From Rhodanobacteraceae bacterium (GTDB taxonomy: Bacteria; Pseudomonadota; Gammaproteobacteria; Xanthomonadales; Rhodanobacteraceae), in assembly GCA_004299555.1 (NCBI GenBank), contig SCQU01000029.1, positions 62,001-126,000 on the forward strand: a stretch of DNA of 64,000 bases. Direction: 5' to 3'. Shown here one piece after another: positions 1 through 9,139 of the stretch (its first letter is position 1; every line of letters starts with the position of its first letter). The notes beneath the pieces were generated by a model. That model was not told where the DNA came from. It did not search any database and saw only the letters and a program-made list of their open reading frames with translations. A program made the translations under genes and the position numbers.

Positions 1-973
1 CGGTTTCCATCATGAGCTTGCGCAATATGCCGTCGTGGTCGCGGGCCAGCAGCGGATCCCAGTAGCTGCCCCACACCAGCTTGATGACGTTCCAGCCGGC
101 GCCGCGGAATACGCCTTCGAGTTCCTGGATGATCTTGCCGTTGCCGCGCACCGGGCCGTCCAGCCGCTGCAGGTTGCAGTTGATGACGAAAATGAGGTTG
201 TCGAGGTGCTCGCGCCCCGCGAGCGAGATCGCGCCCAGCGATTCGGGTTCATCGCACTCGCCGTCGCCCATGAACGACCACACCTTGCGGTCGGTCACCG
301 GCATCAGCTTGCGCGCTTCGAGGTATTTCCAGAACTGTGCCTGATAGATCGACTGGATCGGGCCAAGCCCCATCGACACCGTCGGCACCTGCCAGTAGTC
401 GGGCATCAGCCACGGGTGCGGATAGGACGACAGCGCGGTGCCGCGCGGATTGCTGGCCTCGCGCCGCAGGTTGTCCATCTGCTCGACCGATAGCCGGCCT
501 TCCATGAAGGAACGCGCGTACAGGCCGGGGCTGGAGTGGCCCTGGTAGCCGATCAGGTCGCCGGGATGATCCTTTGACGGCGCGCGCCAGAAGTGGTTGA
601 AGCCGACGTCATAGAGCGTCGCCGACGAACCGAAGCTCGCGATGTGGCCGCCGAGCTTGCCCGGCCGGCGGTTGCAGCGCACCACCTGCGCCATCGCGTT
701 CCAGCGGATGATGGAACGGATGCGCCACTCGATTGCCGGGTCACCGGGCGACTTTGCCTCGAGCTGCGGCGGAATGGTGTTGACGTATTCGGTGGTCGGT
801 GCGAATGGCAGGTGCCCGCCGGCGCGACGGGTTTCGTCCACCAGCTTTTCGAGGATCTGGTGCGCGCGGCCGGTGCCTTCGGCGCCAATGACCGCTTCGA
901 TCGATTCAATCCACTCACGCGTTTCGCGCGGGTCCGGGTCCTGGTCGATGAATTCCTGCGCCACTACGTTCAT
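1..973 (-). CDS. aceE: Pyruvate dehydrogenase E1 component, homodimeric type (3' end outside window)
   Basis: Thiamine-diphosphate-dependent E1 that decarboxylates pyruvate and acetylates the E2 lipoyl domain in the pyruvate dehydrogenase complex. About 324 N-terminal residues are present and the frame runs off the left edge, so the gene is partial. Read on the minus strand the protein starts [20 protein letters not shown] and contains NHFWRAP, YQGHSSPGLYARSFMEGRL, the thiamine-site GDGECDEPES and FVINCNLQRLDGP, all closely matching E. coli AceE. The ATG at 973 is preceded by AGGAGC with good spacing and overlaps the maeB stop as ATGA, so the two genes are translationally coupled. Identity is very likely; only the C-terminal half cannot be inspected. 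Confidence 0.93.
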   Translation of the reverse strand, partial: MNVVAQEFIDQDPDPRETREWIESIEAVIGAEGTGRAHQILEKLVDETRRAGGHLPFAPTTEYVNTIPPQLEAKSPGDPAIEWRIRSIIRWNAMAQVVRCNRRPGKLGGHIASFGSSATLYDVGFNHFWRAPSKDHPGDLIGYQGHSSPGLYARSFMEGRLSVEQMDNLRREASNPRGTALSSYPHPWLMPDYWQVPTVSMGLGPIQSIYQAQFWKYLEARKLMPVTDRKVWSFMGDGECDEPESLGAISLAGREHLDNLIFVINCNLQRLDGPVRGNGKIIQELEGVFRGAGWNVIKLVWGSYWDPLLARDHDGILRKLMMET

Positions 974-3378
974 GGTTTGCTCCTGTGCGCGGCCGTCCGC
1001 GCGGTGTGCTTGACGGTCTTGGGCAGGTTCTTGGCAGCGGCGCCGCGGGTGGCCTTCGTGCGTTGCGCGACCACGCGCGCCTTGCGCTTGGCAAAGGTGC
1101 GCGGCGCACGAATCTGCGCCTCAACGCAGGCGAGGGCCGTCATGTTGACCACGCGCCGCACGGTGGCCTGCGGCGTCAACACGTGCGCGGGCTTGGCCGC
1201 GCCCATCAGGATCGGCCCCACCACCACGCCGTCGGACATGCAGCGGGTGATGTTGAAAGCTGCGTTGGCGGCCGCGAGGTTGGGAAACACGAGCACGTTG
1301 GCGCGATCGGTGAGGCGCGAGTTCGGGAACAGGCGCCCGCGCAACTCGGGGTTGAGCGCCACGTCGGGCTGCATTTCACCTTCGACCTCGAGCCCGGGCG
1401 CGCGCTCGCGCAGGAGCGCGAGCACGGCCTGCATCTTGCGGGCGGTCGTGGTGTTGCGGCTGCCGAAGTTGGAACCGGCAATCAGCGCGACGCGCGGCTT
1501 GATCCCGAGCATCTTGAGCCGCGCGGTCGCCTGTTCGGTGGCTTCGGCAATCTGCTCGGGATCGGGATCAGCCTGCGTGTGGGTATCGAGGAAGAACGTC
1601 AGTCCCTTGTCGTTGATGACGCCTGACATCGATGCCAGCGAGTGGACCCCGGGGTCGAGGCCGATGATGTCGCGGATGTCGGCGGTCTTGCGCTGGTGGC
1701 GGCCGACGACGCCGCAGATCATCGCATCGGCTTCGCCGCGCGACACCATCAGCGCCGCGATTGCCGCCGTGCGCGAGCGCACCACGGCCTTGGCGGACGC
1801 CGGCGTCACGCCGCGGCGCTGCATCAGCTCGTAGTACTGCTGCCAGTAGGCGTCAAAGCGCGGATCGGAATGGATGTTGACCAGCTCGAAGTCGCGGCCT
1901 TCTTCCAGCCGCAGCCCGATGCGCTGGATGCGGCGGGCGATGACGTCGGGCCGGCCGATCAGGATGGGCCGCGCGAGGCTTTCATCGACCACGGTCTGTA
2001 CCGCGCGCAACACGATTTCTTCCTCGCCCTCGGCGTACACGATGCGCTTGGGTTCGGCGCGCGCGCGTTCGAACACGGGCTTCATGGTGAGCCCGGTGCG
2101 GTACACAAACTGGTTGAGCGTGTCCGTGTAGGCCGCAAGATCGGCCAGCGGGCGCGTGGCGACGCCCGAATCCATTGCGGCCTTGGCGACCGCCGGCGCG
2201 ACCTGCACCAGCAGCCGCGGGTCGAACGGGCGCGGGATCAGGTAATCGGCGCCGAAGTGCGGCACCTGGCCGCCGTAGGCGCGTTGGGCCACGTCGGAGG
2301 CTTCACGCCGCGCAAGCGCGGCAATGGCGTGCGCGCAGGCAACCGTCATGTCTTCGTTGATGCCGGTGGCGCCGACGTCCAGCGCACCACGGAAAATGTA
2401 GGGAAAGCACAGCGCGTTGTTGACCTGGTTGGGGTAATCCGAGCGGCCGGTCGCGATGACGGCGTCGGGCTTGGCCGCGCGCGCCTCCTCCGGGGTGACC
2501 TCGGGTGTGGGGTTGGCGAGCGCGAGGATCACGGGCTTGTCGGCCATGGTCGCGACCATCTCGCGCTTCAGTACGCCCCCGGCCGACACGCCGAGGAACA
2601 CGTCGGCCCCCCGGACGATGTCGCCCAGGGTGCGGGCCCTGGTCTGGCGCGCGTAGCGTTCAAGCGTGGGGTCAAGGTGCGGACGCCCGCTGTAGAGCAC
2701 GCCCTCGATGTCGCTGACCATGATGTTTTTCGGTTTCACGCCAAGGCGCACCATCATGTCCAGGCAGGCGATGCCGGCCGCGCCCGCGCCCGACGCCGCG
2801 ACGCGCACGTCACCGATTTTCTTGCCGACCACGATCAGGGCGTTCAGCAGCGCGGCGCCAACGACGATCGCGGTACCGTGCTGGTCGTCGTGGAACACCG
2901 GGATGTGCATCCGCTCGCGCAGGCGGCGCTCGATGTAGAAGCACTCGGGCGCCCTGATGTCTTCAAGGTTGATGCCGCCGAAGGTCGGTTCCAGCGCGGC
3001 GATGATGTCGACCAGCTTGTCCGGATCGCGTTCGTCGATTTCAATGTCGAAGACATCGAGCCCGGCAAACTTCCGGAACAGCATGGCCTTGCCTTCCATC
3101 ACCGGCTTGCCGGCCAGCGGACCGATGGGGCCAAGGCCGAGCACCGCGGTGCCGTTGGTGATGACACCGACGAGGTTGCCGCGCGCGGTCAGCGCGTAGG
3201 CTTCACTCGGGTCGCGCACGATTTCATCGCACGCGGCGGCGACGCCGGGTGAGTACGCGAGCGAGAGGTCGCGCGCGGTCAGCAGGGATTTGGTGGGGGT
3301 GACGCGGATCTTCCCGGCGGGTGAGTGCCGGTGGTATTCGAGTGCGGCTTGTTTGAGTTCTTCAGGTAAATTTGACAT
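970..3378 (-). CDS. maeB: NADP-dependent malic enzyme with phosphotransacetylase-like C-terminal domain
   Basis: Oxidatively decarboxylates malate to pyruvate with NADP. The 802-residue protein has the malic enzyme N-terminal half ([35 protein letters not shown], Rossmann loop [11 protein letters not shown]) followed from about residue 430 by the catalytically silent phosphate-acetyltransferase-like domain typical of MaeB ([34 protein letters not shown]). E. coli MaeB is about 759 residues. The extra length is a 46-residue tail after ACVEAQIR that is very rich in Lys, Arg and Ala (17 of 46 residues basic). The gene lies directly upstream of aceE with an ATGA overlap, which links pyruvate production to its use. 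No strong Shine-Dalgarno precedes the ATG, but the N-terminus [16 protein letters not shown] fits the family. Confidence 0.95.
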   Translation of the reverse strand: MSNLPEELKQAALEYHRHSPAGKIRVTPTKSLLTARDLSLAYSPGVAAACDEIVRDPSEAYALTARGNLVGVITNGTAVLGLGPIGPLAGKPVMEGKAMLFRKFAGLDVFDIEIDERDPDKLVDIIAALEPTFGGINLEDIRAPECFYIERRLRERMHIPVFHDDQHGTAIVVGAALLNALIVVGKKIGDVRVAASGAGAAGIACLDMMVRLGVKPKNIMVSDIEGVLYSGRPHLDPTLERYARQTRARTLGDIVRGADVFLGVSAGGVLKREMVATMADKPVILALANPTPEVTPEEARAAKPDAVIATGRSDYPNQVNNALCFPYIFRGALDVGATGINEDMTVACAHAIAALARREASDVAQRAYGGQVPHFGADYLIPRPFDPRLLVQVAPAVAKAAMDSGVATRPLADLAAYTDTLNQFVYRTGLTMKPVFERARAEPKRIVYAEGEEEIVLRAVQTVVDESLARPILIGRPDVIARRIQRIGLRLEEGRDFELVNIHSDPRFDAYWQQYYELMQRRGVTPASAKAVVRSRTAAIAALMVSRGEADAMICGVVGRHQRKTADIRDIIGLDPGVHSLASMSGVINDKGLTFFLDTHTQADPDPEQIAEATEQATARLKMLGIKPRVALIAGSNFGSRNTTTARKMQAVLALLRERAPGLEVEGEMQPDVALNPELRGRLFPNSRLTDRANVLVFPNLAAANAAFNITRCMSDGVVVGPILMGAAKPAHVLTPQATVRRVVNMTALACVEAQIRAPRTFAKRKARVVAQRTKATRGAAAKNLPKTVKHTARTAAHRSKP

Positions 3379-3524
3379 GACGAGCGGGTTGCGTCCGCGA
3401 CTGGATCTTGACCTGCCATGCTAACACTTTGACCTCTTGGGTTCTGCGGGCCGCGGCGGGTGTCGGCGCGCCCGAAACCGGGTACAGTCACGGGCAAGGC
3501 CCGGGCGTACGAAGGGGTGTCCGC

Positions 3525-5210
3525 ATGACCGTGGCGGCGTGGCGCTGGAGCATGTTGCTGCTGTGCTGGCCGGTGGTTGCCGGCGCGGGTGACGTGGCGC
3601 TGCGCGTGACGGCGCTGCCGGCCGCACCGCGCATCGTGGCCGGGGCTGCCGCGGCACCCGTCCAGGCAAGCCGCACGCTGACCGCTGATCGCACCTGGTT
3701 GCGCGCGCCGCACGATCGCGTCGCCTGGTATGAGCTGCGGCTGGCCAGCGACTGGCGCGGTTCCAGTCCGCCGCTGCTGTCCATCCGCGGCGCGACGCGG
3801 GCGCGCGTGGTGGCTTACCTGCCGCCGGACTATCGTCCGCGCAACCGTACGGTTTTCGACGCGACGCTCGATCCGACGCTGTCGCATCACGCGGTGGTGT
3901 ACCGGTTGCCAGCGGCGCTGGCTGCCGCGCAGCCGCTGTACCTGGCGCTCGGCAGTCCCGGCCAGACCCAGCCGATCCGCGTGGCGGTGACCGATGCGGC
4001 CAGCTACCGCGCGGGGGACCTCTGGCACGTCCGCGTCAGCACGTTCCTTGTCAGCGTGCAGTTGTCGATGCTGCTGGTGATCCTGTGCTTCTGGGGGGTG
4101 TTGCGGGACCGCATGTTCCTGTTCTTCGTGGCCTATGTTGGCGCGCAGCTCGTCTACGCGATGACGGTGTCGGGTGAGCTGTTTGCGTTTCCGGGTGCGG
4201 GGCTCTTGACCGCTGCGGGCTACCATACCGGCCAGGCCATGGCGACGCTGGCGGCGGCGTTCTCGATCTGGTTCATTCTCGACTTTGCCGATTTGCGGCG
4301 CTGGACACCACGGTTGGCGACGGGGCTGGGACTCTGGTGCTGGCCGTTCATGCTGCTTTCCGCGTGCATTTGGCTGCCGTTCCTCAAGCCCGACGTATGG
4401 CTGCCGAACACCGTGAATGTGTTGCTGGTGATCAGCACCGTCCTGGCGCTGGCGGCGACCTGGCTCGCGTGGCGCGGCGGCAACCGGCAGGCGGGTTTTT
4501 TCCTGTTGTCGTGGGTGCCGCTGCTGGCGCTGACGCTCGCGCGCGTGGTGCAGTTGATCGCGGGGTTCCCGTTGCCGCTGTGGCTGGAATACGGGTTTCC
4601 CGGCAGCATGGCGTGGTCGGCGGTCATCATCACCGTGGGCCTGGCCGACAGCACCCTGCAGGCGCGGCGCGAGCGCGACGATGTCACCCGCATGGCGCAG
4701 TTTGATCCGCTCACGGGCGTGTTCAATCGCGGGGCGATCATGCAGCGCCTGCAGCGCGCGTGGCAACTCACGGCGGAGCCGTTGGCGGTGCTGTTCCTTG
4801 ACATTGACCATTTCAAGCAGGTCAATGACACGCGCGGGCACGCGGCGGGTGACGCGTGCCTGCGCGCGGTCGCCGACGCGATCCGTCTGGAACTTGCCGC
4901 GGGCGATCGCGTCGGCCGCTACGGCGGCGAGGAATTCCTGATCATGCTGCGCGGCGACAGCGCGCGCGCGGCACGACAGGTCGCCGAGCGCATCGTCGCG
5001 CGGGCCGCCGGGTTGCAGGTGCCGATCGGTGAATTCGTGATCACGTTGACGGTGAGCATCGGCGTGGCGCTGCGTGACGCGTCGGTGGTCGATCCCGAGG
5101 CGCTGGTCGAGTACGCCGATGCGGCGCAGTACCGGGCCAAGGCCGAAGGCCGCAACCGCGTCGTGGTGCAGCAGCGTGAAGCCGCGTCGATGCTTGCCGG
5201 GATGCGTTGA
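3525..5210 (+). CDS. Membrane-bound diguanylate cyclase (7TMR-DISM sensor plus GGDEF)
   Basis: Predicted to make cyclic-di-GMP from two GTP under control of a periplasmic/membrane sensor. The protein (561 residues) has a signal peptide (MTVAAWRWSMLLLCWPVVAG), a periplasmic beta-rich 7TMR-DISMED2-like domain to about residue 175, seven or so membrane helices from about 180 to 385, and a C-terminal GGDEF domain whose active loop reads RYGGEEF, the active GGEEF variant. The product-inhibition I-site position reads AAGD instead of RxxD, so allosteric feedback by c-di-GMP is probably lost. I chose the ATG at 3525 because AAGGGG lies upstream and the signal peptide starts there; an upstream in-frame extension lacks these features. 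It is divergent from maeB and followed by the AMP nucleosidase gene after 30 bp. Confidence 0.87.
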   Translation: MTVAAWRWSMLLLCWPVVAGAGDVALRVTALPAAPRIVAGAAAAPVQASRTLTADRTWLRAPHDRVAWYELRLASDWRGSSPPLLSIRGATRARVVAYLPPDYRPRNRTVFDATLDPTLSHHAVVYRLPAALAAAQPLYLALGSPGQTQPIRVAVTDAASYRAGDLWHVRVSTFLVSVQLSMLLVILCFWGVLRDRMFLFFVAYVGAQLVYAMTVSGELFAFPGAGLLTAAGYHTGQAMATLAAAFSIWFILDFADLRRWTPRLATGLGLWCWPFMLLSACIWLPFLKPDVWLPNTVNVLLVISTVLALAATWLAWRGGNRQAGFFLLSWVPLLALTLARVVQLIAGFPLPLWLEYGFPGSMAWSAVIITVGLADSTLQARRERDDVTRMAQFDPLTGVFNRGAIMQRLQRAWQLTAEPLAVLFLDIDHFKQVNDTRGHAAGDACLRAVADAIRLELAAGDRVGRYGGEEFLIMLRGDSARAARQVAERIVARAAGLQVPIGEFVITLTVSIGVALRDASVVDPEALVEYADAAQYRAKAEGRNRVVVQQREAASMLAGMR

Positions 5211-5240
5211 ACCGCCCCGCGCATGGCACACTCGGCACCC

Positions 5241-6026
5241 ATGAAGGACAAGCAAGACATCGTGCGCGACTGGTTGCCGCGCTACACCGGCCTGCAGCTC
5301 GCCGGCTTCGGCAGCCATGTGCTGCTGACCAACTTCATCGGCTACCTCGAACGCTTCTGCGCGATGACGGGTGCGGTCATCGTCGACCGCGAGCGCCCGA
5401 TGCCCGCCGCCACCGCGGATGGCCTCACCATGATCGACTTCGGCATGGGCAGCCCGAACGCCGCGACGGTCATGGACCTGTTGTCGGCGGTAGCGCCCAA
5501 GGCGGCGCTGTTTCTCGGCAAGTGCGGCGGGCTGAAACAGAAGAATCAGCTGGGTGACCTGATCCTGCCGATCGCCGCGATCCGCGGCGAGGGCACGAGC
5601 GATGACTACCTGCCGCCCAAGGTGCCCGCGCTGCCGGCCTTCCAGTTGCAGCGCGGCGTGTCGACCATGATCCGCGACCTTGGCCACGACTACTGGACGG
5701 GCACCGTGTACACCACCAACCGCCGGGTATGGGAGTTTGATGAAGGCTTCAAGGCATACCTGCGCACCCTGCGCTGCATGGCGATCGACATGGAAACCGC
5801 CACCCTCTTTGCGGCGGGGTTTGCCAACCGCATTCCATCCGGCGCGCTGCTGCTGGTGTCGGACCAGCCGATGGTGCCCGAGGGCGTCAAGACCACGGCA
5901 TCGGATGCGCAGGTGAAGGTGCAGTTCGTCGAGGACCACATCCGCATCGGCATCGAGGCGCTGAAACTGGTGCGCCGCAACGGGCGCAGCATGAAGCACC
6001 TGCGCTTCGAGGACGAACTGGAGTAG
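5241..6026 (+). CDS. amn: AMP nucleosidase, short form
   Basis: Hydrolyses AMP to adenine and ribose 5-phosphate; member of the nucleoside phosphorylase superfamily. The 261-residue product corresponds to the catalytic part of Amn without the N-terminal domain of the 484-residue E. coli enzyme. Visible family features are LLTNFIGYLERFCAMTG, TMIDFGMGSPNAATVMDL, LFLGKCGGLK, and the purine-site signature AIDMETATLFAAGF followed by LLLVSDQPM. Start choice: an ATG at 5223 is also in frame, but the short form I recall from Xanthomonas begins at the equivalent of MKDKQDIVRDWLPRYTG (5241). It follows the diguanylate cyclase by 30 bp and may be co-transcribed. Confidence 0.88.
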   Translation: MKDKQDIVRDWLPRYTGLQLAGFGSHVLLTNFIGYLERFCAMTGAVIVDRERPMPAATADGLTMIDFGMGSPNAATVMDLLSAVAPKAALFLGKCGGLKQKNQLGDLILPIAAIRGEGTSDDYLPPKVPALPAFQLQRGVSTMIRDLGHDYWTGTVYTTNRRVWEFDEGFKAYLRTLRCMAIDMETATLFAAGFANRIPSGALLLVSDQPMVPEGVKTTASDAQVKVQFVEDHIRIGIEALKLVRRNGRSMKHLRFEDELE

Positions 6027-6035
6027 GCGGAGCGC

Positions 6036-6084
6036 TTGACCCGCGTCAATCGCATCCCGGCGCGGCCGCCTAGACTGTCCCGAG
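6036..6084 (+). promoter_or_regulatory. Candidate FNR/CRP-family class II promoter
   Basis: A perfect inverted repeat TTGAC-CCGC-GTCAA (6036-6049) differs from the FNR consensus TTGAT-N4-ATCAA by one base per half. A -10-like TAGACT lies at 6071-6076, 21 bp after the repeat, which puts the palindrome centre about 41 bp upstream of the expected transcription start near 6083. That is the class II geometry used by FNR. The promoter would drive the membrane gene at 6110 and possibly read on into ccoN. Confidence 0.5.
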
Positions 6085-6109
6085 GTGATGGATGGGGAGA
6101 GGCCTGATC

Positions 6110-6547
6110 ATGCAACTTTTCAACACCTTGCTGGTGATCCATGTTCTGAGCGTGGTGTGGTGGATTGGCGGTGTATTTACCGTCACCACTTCGCTGCTGC
6201 CGATCTTCAACCGCTTGCCGCCGCCCGAGCGGATCGAACGCATCAAGGTGTTCGAGCATCGCTTTGCCAACCAGGCGCGCGTCGCGGTGCTTTTGGCCGG
6301 CATCACGGGGTTCTGGATGTACACGCTGGTACCGGGCGTGATCGCGCACACCTGGTGGATCGGCTTGATGCTGCTGGTGTGGGTGCTGTTCGCGATCCTG
6401 CTGTTTGTGGCCGAACCGTTGCGCCTTCCCGCCAAGCTTGGCTTGATCCACAGCCCGCACAAATTCCTGCTGCTGCACGCGGTGTTGTTGGTGCTTGCGC
6501 TGGCGGCAATTGCCGGTGGTGTGATCGGTGCCCGCGGCGGCTGGTGA
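6110..6547 (+). CDS. Four-helix integral membrane protein, CopD/HemJ-like
   Basis: A 145-residue hydrophobic protein with four predicted membrane helices. The motif IHVLSVVWWIGGV in helix 1 resembles the His-x4-W-x-GG signature of CopD and related heme- or copper-linked membrane proteins. Further histidines occur in VFEHRFANQAR and in HSPHKFLLLH, so heme b or metal binding is possible but not shown. The ATG at 6110 has GGGGAGAGG seven bases upstream; the in-frame ATG at 6092 would leave this ribosome site inside the gene. It lies behind an FNR-type promoter and 169 bp ahead of ccoN, which suggests a respiratory or oxygen-limited role. The exact function is not recognised. Confidence 0.75.
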   Translation: MQLFNTLLVIHVLSVVWWIGGVFTVTTSLLPIFNRLPPPERIERIKVFEHRFANQARVAVLLAGITGFWMYTLVPGVIAHTWWIGLMLLVWVLFAILLFVAEPLRLPAKLGLIHSPHKFLLLHAVLLVLALAAIAGGVIGARGGW

Positions 6548-6716
6548 GCGAGTGGATTACACTGTGCCGCGCAATGCGCTGACCTGAGTCGGGGCGATGT
6601 GCCAATACGGCTCCTCGTGGGCCGCGGCGGCAGCGCCCTGTCGCCGGCGCGTAGCGCCGTGTGGCGTGCGCGATGATGGCGCGTGAATCCGAATACCGAT
6701 AGTGGGGAGCAACAGC

Positions 6717-8144
6717 ATGGCCGTGACGGTGGAATCCTTGCCTGCGAGCACACGCAGCGTGACCGGCAAGCCCGGCGACGATCACGCTCTGGCGTCGGTC
6801 TTCAAGGCCTACACCATCAGTGCGACGTTTTGGCTGGTGTTTGGTACCGCGGTTGGATTGCTGCTGGCGTTCAAGTTTGGCGCGCCGGACTTCTGGGCCG
6901 AGAAATACCTGACGTTTGGCCGCTTGCGGCCCATCCACACCAATTCGGTGTTCTATGGCTGGGCCAGCCTGGCGCTGGTCGGCTGCGCCTATTACGTCAC
7001 GGTGCGCAGCTGCGGTACCAGGCTCTACAGCGTGATGCTGGCCAAGGTCGGGTTGTGGCTCTTCAACATTGCCTGCGCCGCCGGCACCATCGCGCTCGAC
7101 CTCGGCTACAACTGGGGCGACCTTGAATACCGCGAATGGCCGTGGCCGATCCGGCTGGTGTTCTTTGTGGCGCTGGCCATCACCGCCTGGAACCTGCTGG
7201 CGACCATCGCGCGCCGCGAGTCCAAGGACATCTATCTTTCCAACTGGTACATCGTCGGCGGCGTCCTGTGGACGCTGGTGATCTGCCTGGTCGCCATCCT
7301 GCCGTGGTACCAGAAGGGCCTGGGCCAGGTTGCGATTTCCGGTTACTTCATGCACAACGCGGTCGGCATGTGGTTCACGCCGCTGGCGCTCGGGCTGTTC
7401 TACTACGCGATTCCCAAGGTGCTGAATCGCCCGATCTACTCGTATGCGCTGGGCGTGTTGGCGTTCTGGACCAACCTGCTGTTCTACCCGATGCTGGGCG
7501 GGCACCACTTCCTCTTCAGCCCGCTGCCGTGGTGGATCCAGACCACCGCCATCATCGCCAGCGTCGGCATGCTGGTACCGGTGTTTGGCGGCGGCGCGAA
7601 CTACCTGTTGACGATGCGCGGCCGTTACCACGGGCGGATCGAATCCTACCCGCTGGCGTTCCTGTTCGTCGGTGTGCTCTGCTACATCTTTGGCTCGGCG
7701 CAGGGCACCGTCGAAGCCTTGCGTGACATGCAGGCGGTGTGGCACTTCACCGACTTCACCGTCGGCCATTCGCACTTCACGATGTATGGGTTCGTGACGT
7801 TTGCGGCGTGGGGCGGCATCTACGCGTTGCTGCCACTTGCGACCGGCAAGCGGCCGGGACAATTCGGCATGGCGCTGCATTTCTGGCTGGCCACGACCGG
7901 CGTCGCGATCTATGTGATCTCGTTGTCGATCGGCGGCACGATGCAGGGGCTTGACTGGATCCACGCCAAGCCGTTCATCCAGTCGGTCGTCGACATGAAA
8001 CCGTATTACCTCTGGCGTGGTGTGGGTGGCATCCTGATGTTCCTGTCGCACCTCGTGTTCGTCTGGAACGTGTGGCGCATGACCGCGGGCAAGTCGGGTG
8101 ACGCCCCGTCGCCGGTCATGGAGCCGGAGGAGGCCGCGGTATGA
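6717..8144 (+). CDS. ccoN: cbb3-type cytochrome c oxidase subunit I
   Basis: Catalytic heme-copper subunit that reduces oxygen to water at high affinity. The 475-residue polytopic protein keeps the low-spin heme His in GRLRPIHTN, the CuB ligands in FMHNAVG and MLGGHHFLF, the cross-linked Tyr in RPIYSYALG, and the two heme His residues in TVGHSHFTMYG. Where Pseudomonas CcoN (from memory) has the conserved Glu near the heme b3 proximal ligand (STFEGP), this protein reads GSAQGT, a Glu to Gln change. The ATG at 6717 has GGGGAG upstream. Its stop overlaps the next start as ATGA. The 169-bp leader contains a weak TACACT -10-like sequence at 6558-6563 but no second FNR box. Confidence 0.92.
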   Translation: MAVTVESLPASTRSVTGKPGDDHALASVFKAYTISATFWLVFGTAVGLLLAFKFGAPDFWAEKYLTFGRLRPIHTNSVFYGWASLALVGCAYYVTVRSCGTRLYSVMLAKVGLWLFNIACAAGTIALDLGYNWGDLEYREWPWPIRLVFFVALAITAWNLLATIARRESKDIYLSNWYIVGGVLWTLVICLVAILPWYQKGLGQVAISGYFMHNAVGMWFTPLALGLFYYAIPKVLNRPIYSYALGVLAFWTNLLFYPMLGGHHFLFSPLPWWIQTTAIIASVGMLVPVFGGGANYLLTMRGRYHGRIESYPLAFLFVGVLCYIFGSAQGTVEALRDMQAVWHFTDFTVGHSHFTMYGFVTFAAWGGIYALLPLATGKRPGQFGMALHFWLATTGVAIYVISLSIGGTMQGLDWIHAKPFIQSVVDMKPYYLWRGVGGILMFLSHLVFVWNVWRMTAGKSGDAPSPVMEPEEAAV

Positions 8145-9124
8145 AAAAGGCCATGTGGACGATTTTCGGCGGCGCCCTGCTGCTCTACATTGTGATCGTG
8201 ATGGTCATCGCGGTCGGCCCCGCGATCGACCTGGCGCAGACGCCGCCGGGCCCGGGCGTGGTGCCGCTGACGCCGCTGCAGGAAGAAGGCCGCCAGGTCT
8301 TTGCCAGCAACGGTTGCGACTATTGTCATACCTTGCAGGTGCGCCCGTTGCCGGAAGACGTTCCGTTTGGCCGGCCCTCCGCGCCGGGTGACTTTGCGTA
8401 CGCGACCCCCGAAATGCTCGGTTCCGAGCGTACCGGGCCGGACCTGACCAACGTCGGCAACCGCCGCGGCGAAATCTGGCAGTACATGCACCTGTACGAC
8501 CCGCGCGCCGTATCGCCCGATTCGATCATGCCCAACTTCAAGTTCCTGTTCCGCGAAGTGAAGGCGGTGCCGGAAGGCGAGACCGCGGTGTCGATCCCGG
8601 CTGCCTTCGCGCCCAAGAACGGTGACAAGGTCATTGCGACCCAGAAGGCCAAGGCGCTGGTCGCGTTCCTGATGTCGCTGAAACAGGCGCCGATCCCGGG
8701 TTACAAGATGAATGGCGGCATGGGTGGCCCGGCCACCGCCGCGGCACCGGCCGCCTCGGCGCCAGCCGCACCTGCGGGCGGTTATGCCTACGACGCGGCC
8801 AAGGGCAAGGCGCTGTTTGACAGCACCTGCGCGGCCTGCCACCAGGCATCCGGCGAGGGCGTGCCGGGGGCGTTCCCGCCGCTCAAGGGCAACGCGGCGG
8901 TGGACAACGCCGATCCAACGCTGCACCTGCACACCATTTTGCACGGTGCGCACGGGGTCACGATCGGCGGCGTTGCGTACGCTGGCGTCATGCCCGAGTT
9001 CGGCAGCCAATTGAGCGATGATGACATCGCCAACATTGCCAACTACGAGCGTTCGTCCTGGGGCAACCACGCCAAGCCGGTCACGCCCTCTGAGGTGGCC
9101 AAGATTCGCGCCGCGGGCAAGTAG
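8141..9124 (+). CDS. Fused cbb3 oxidase subunit: CcoO domain plus CcoP-like cytochrome c domain
   Basis: Electron-entry subunit for CcoN. Residues 1-185 look like CcoO: one N-terminal membrane helix, heme site GCDYCHTLQVRP, then GSERTGPDLTNVGNRR and the Met-ligand region SIMPNFKF. After an Ala/Pro-rich linker (about 188-212) a second cytochrome c domain follows with CAACH and axial-ligand region AYAGVMPEFGSQLSDDDIA, like the C-terminal domain of CcoP. The usual separate diheme CcoP is absent, so the complex would carry two c hemes instead of three. The start overlaps the ccoN stop (ATGA), so the two are translationally coupled. No frameshift is needed; the fusion is read through in one frame. 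Confidence 0.88.
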   Translation: MKKAMWTIFGGALLLYIVIVMVIAVGPAIDLAQTPPGPGVVPLTPLQEEGRQVFASNGCDYCHTLQVRPLPEDVPFGRPSAPGDFAYATPEMLGSERTGPDLTNVGNRRGEIWQYMHLYDPRAVSPDSIMPNFKFLFREVKAVPEGETAVSIPAAFAPKNGDKVIATQKAKALVAFLMSLKQAPIPGYKMNGGMGGPATAAAPAASAPAAPAGGYAYDAAKGKALFDSTCAACHQASGEGVPGAFPPLKGNAAVDNADPTLHLHTILHGAHGVTIGGVAYAGVMPEFGSQLSDDDIANIANYERSSWGNHAKPVTPSEVAKIRAAGK

Positions 9125-9139
9125 AGGCAGGAGGTTGAA

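Noticed and set aside
3279-5999. Very long open frame (about 900 codons) on the minus strand opposite the diguanylate cyclase and AMP nucleosidase genes
   Set aside because: Its translation is rich in His, Arg and Gln without domains, as expected for the antisense of GC-rich genes; the plus-strand genes have clear motifs.
6717-8144. ccoN as a nitric oxide reductase because of its Gln/Glu differences
   Set aside because: The cross-linking Tyr, the CuB histidines and the adjoining CcoO-type subunit fit a cbb3 oxidase; NOR proteins use an added Glu as FeB ligand and lack this Tyr.
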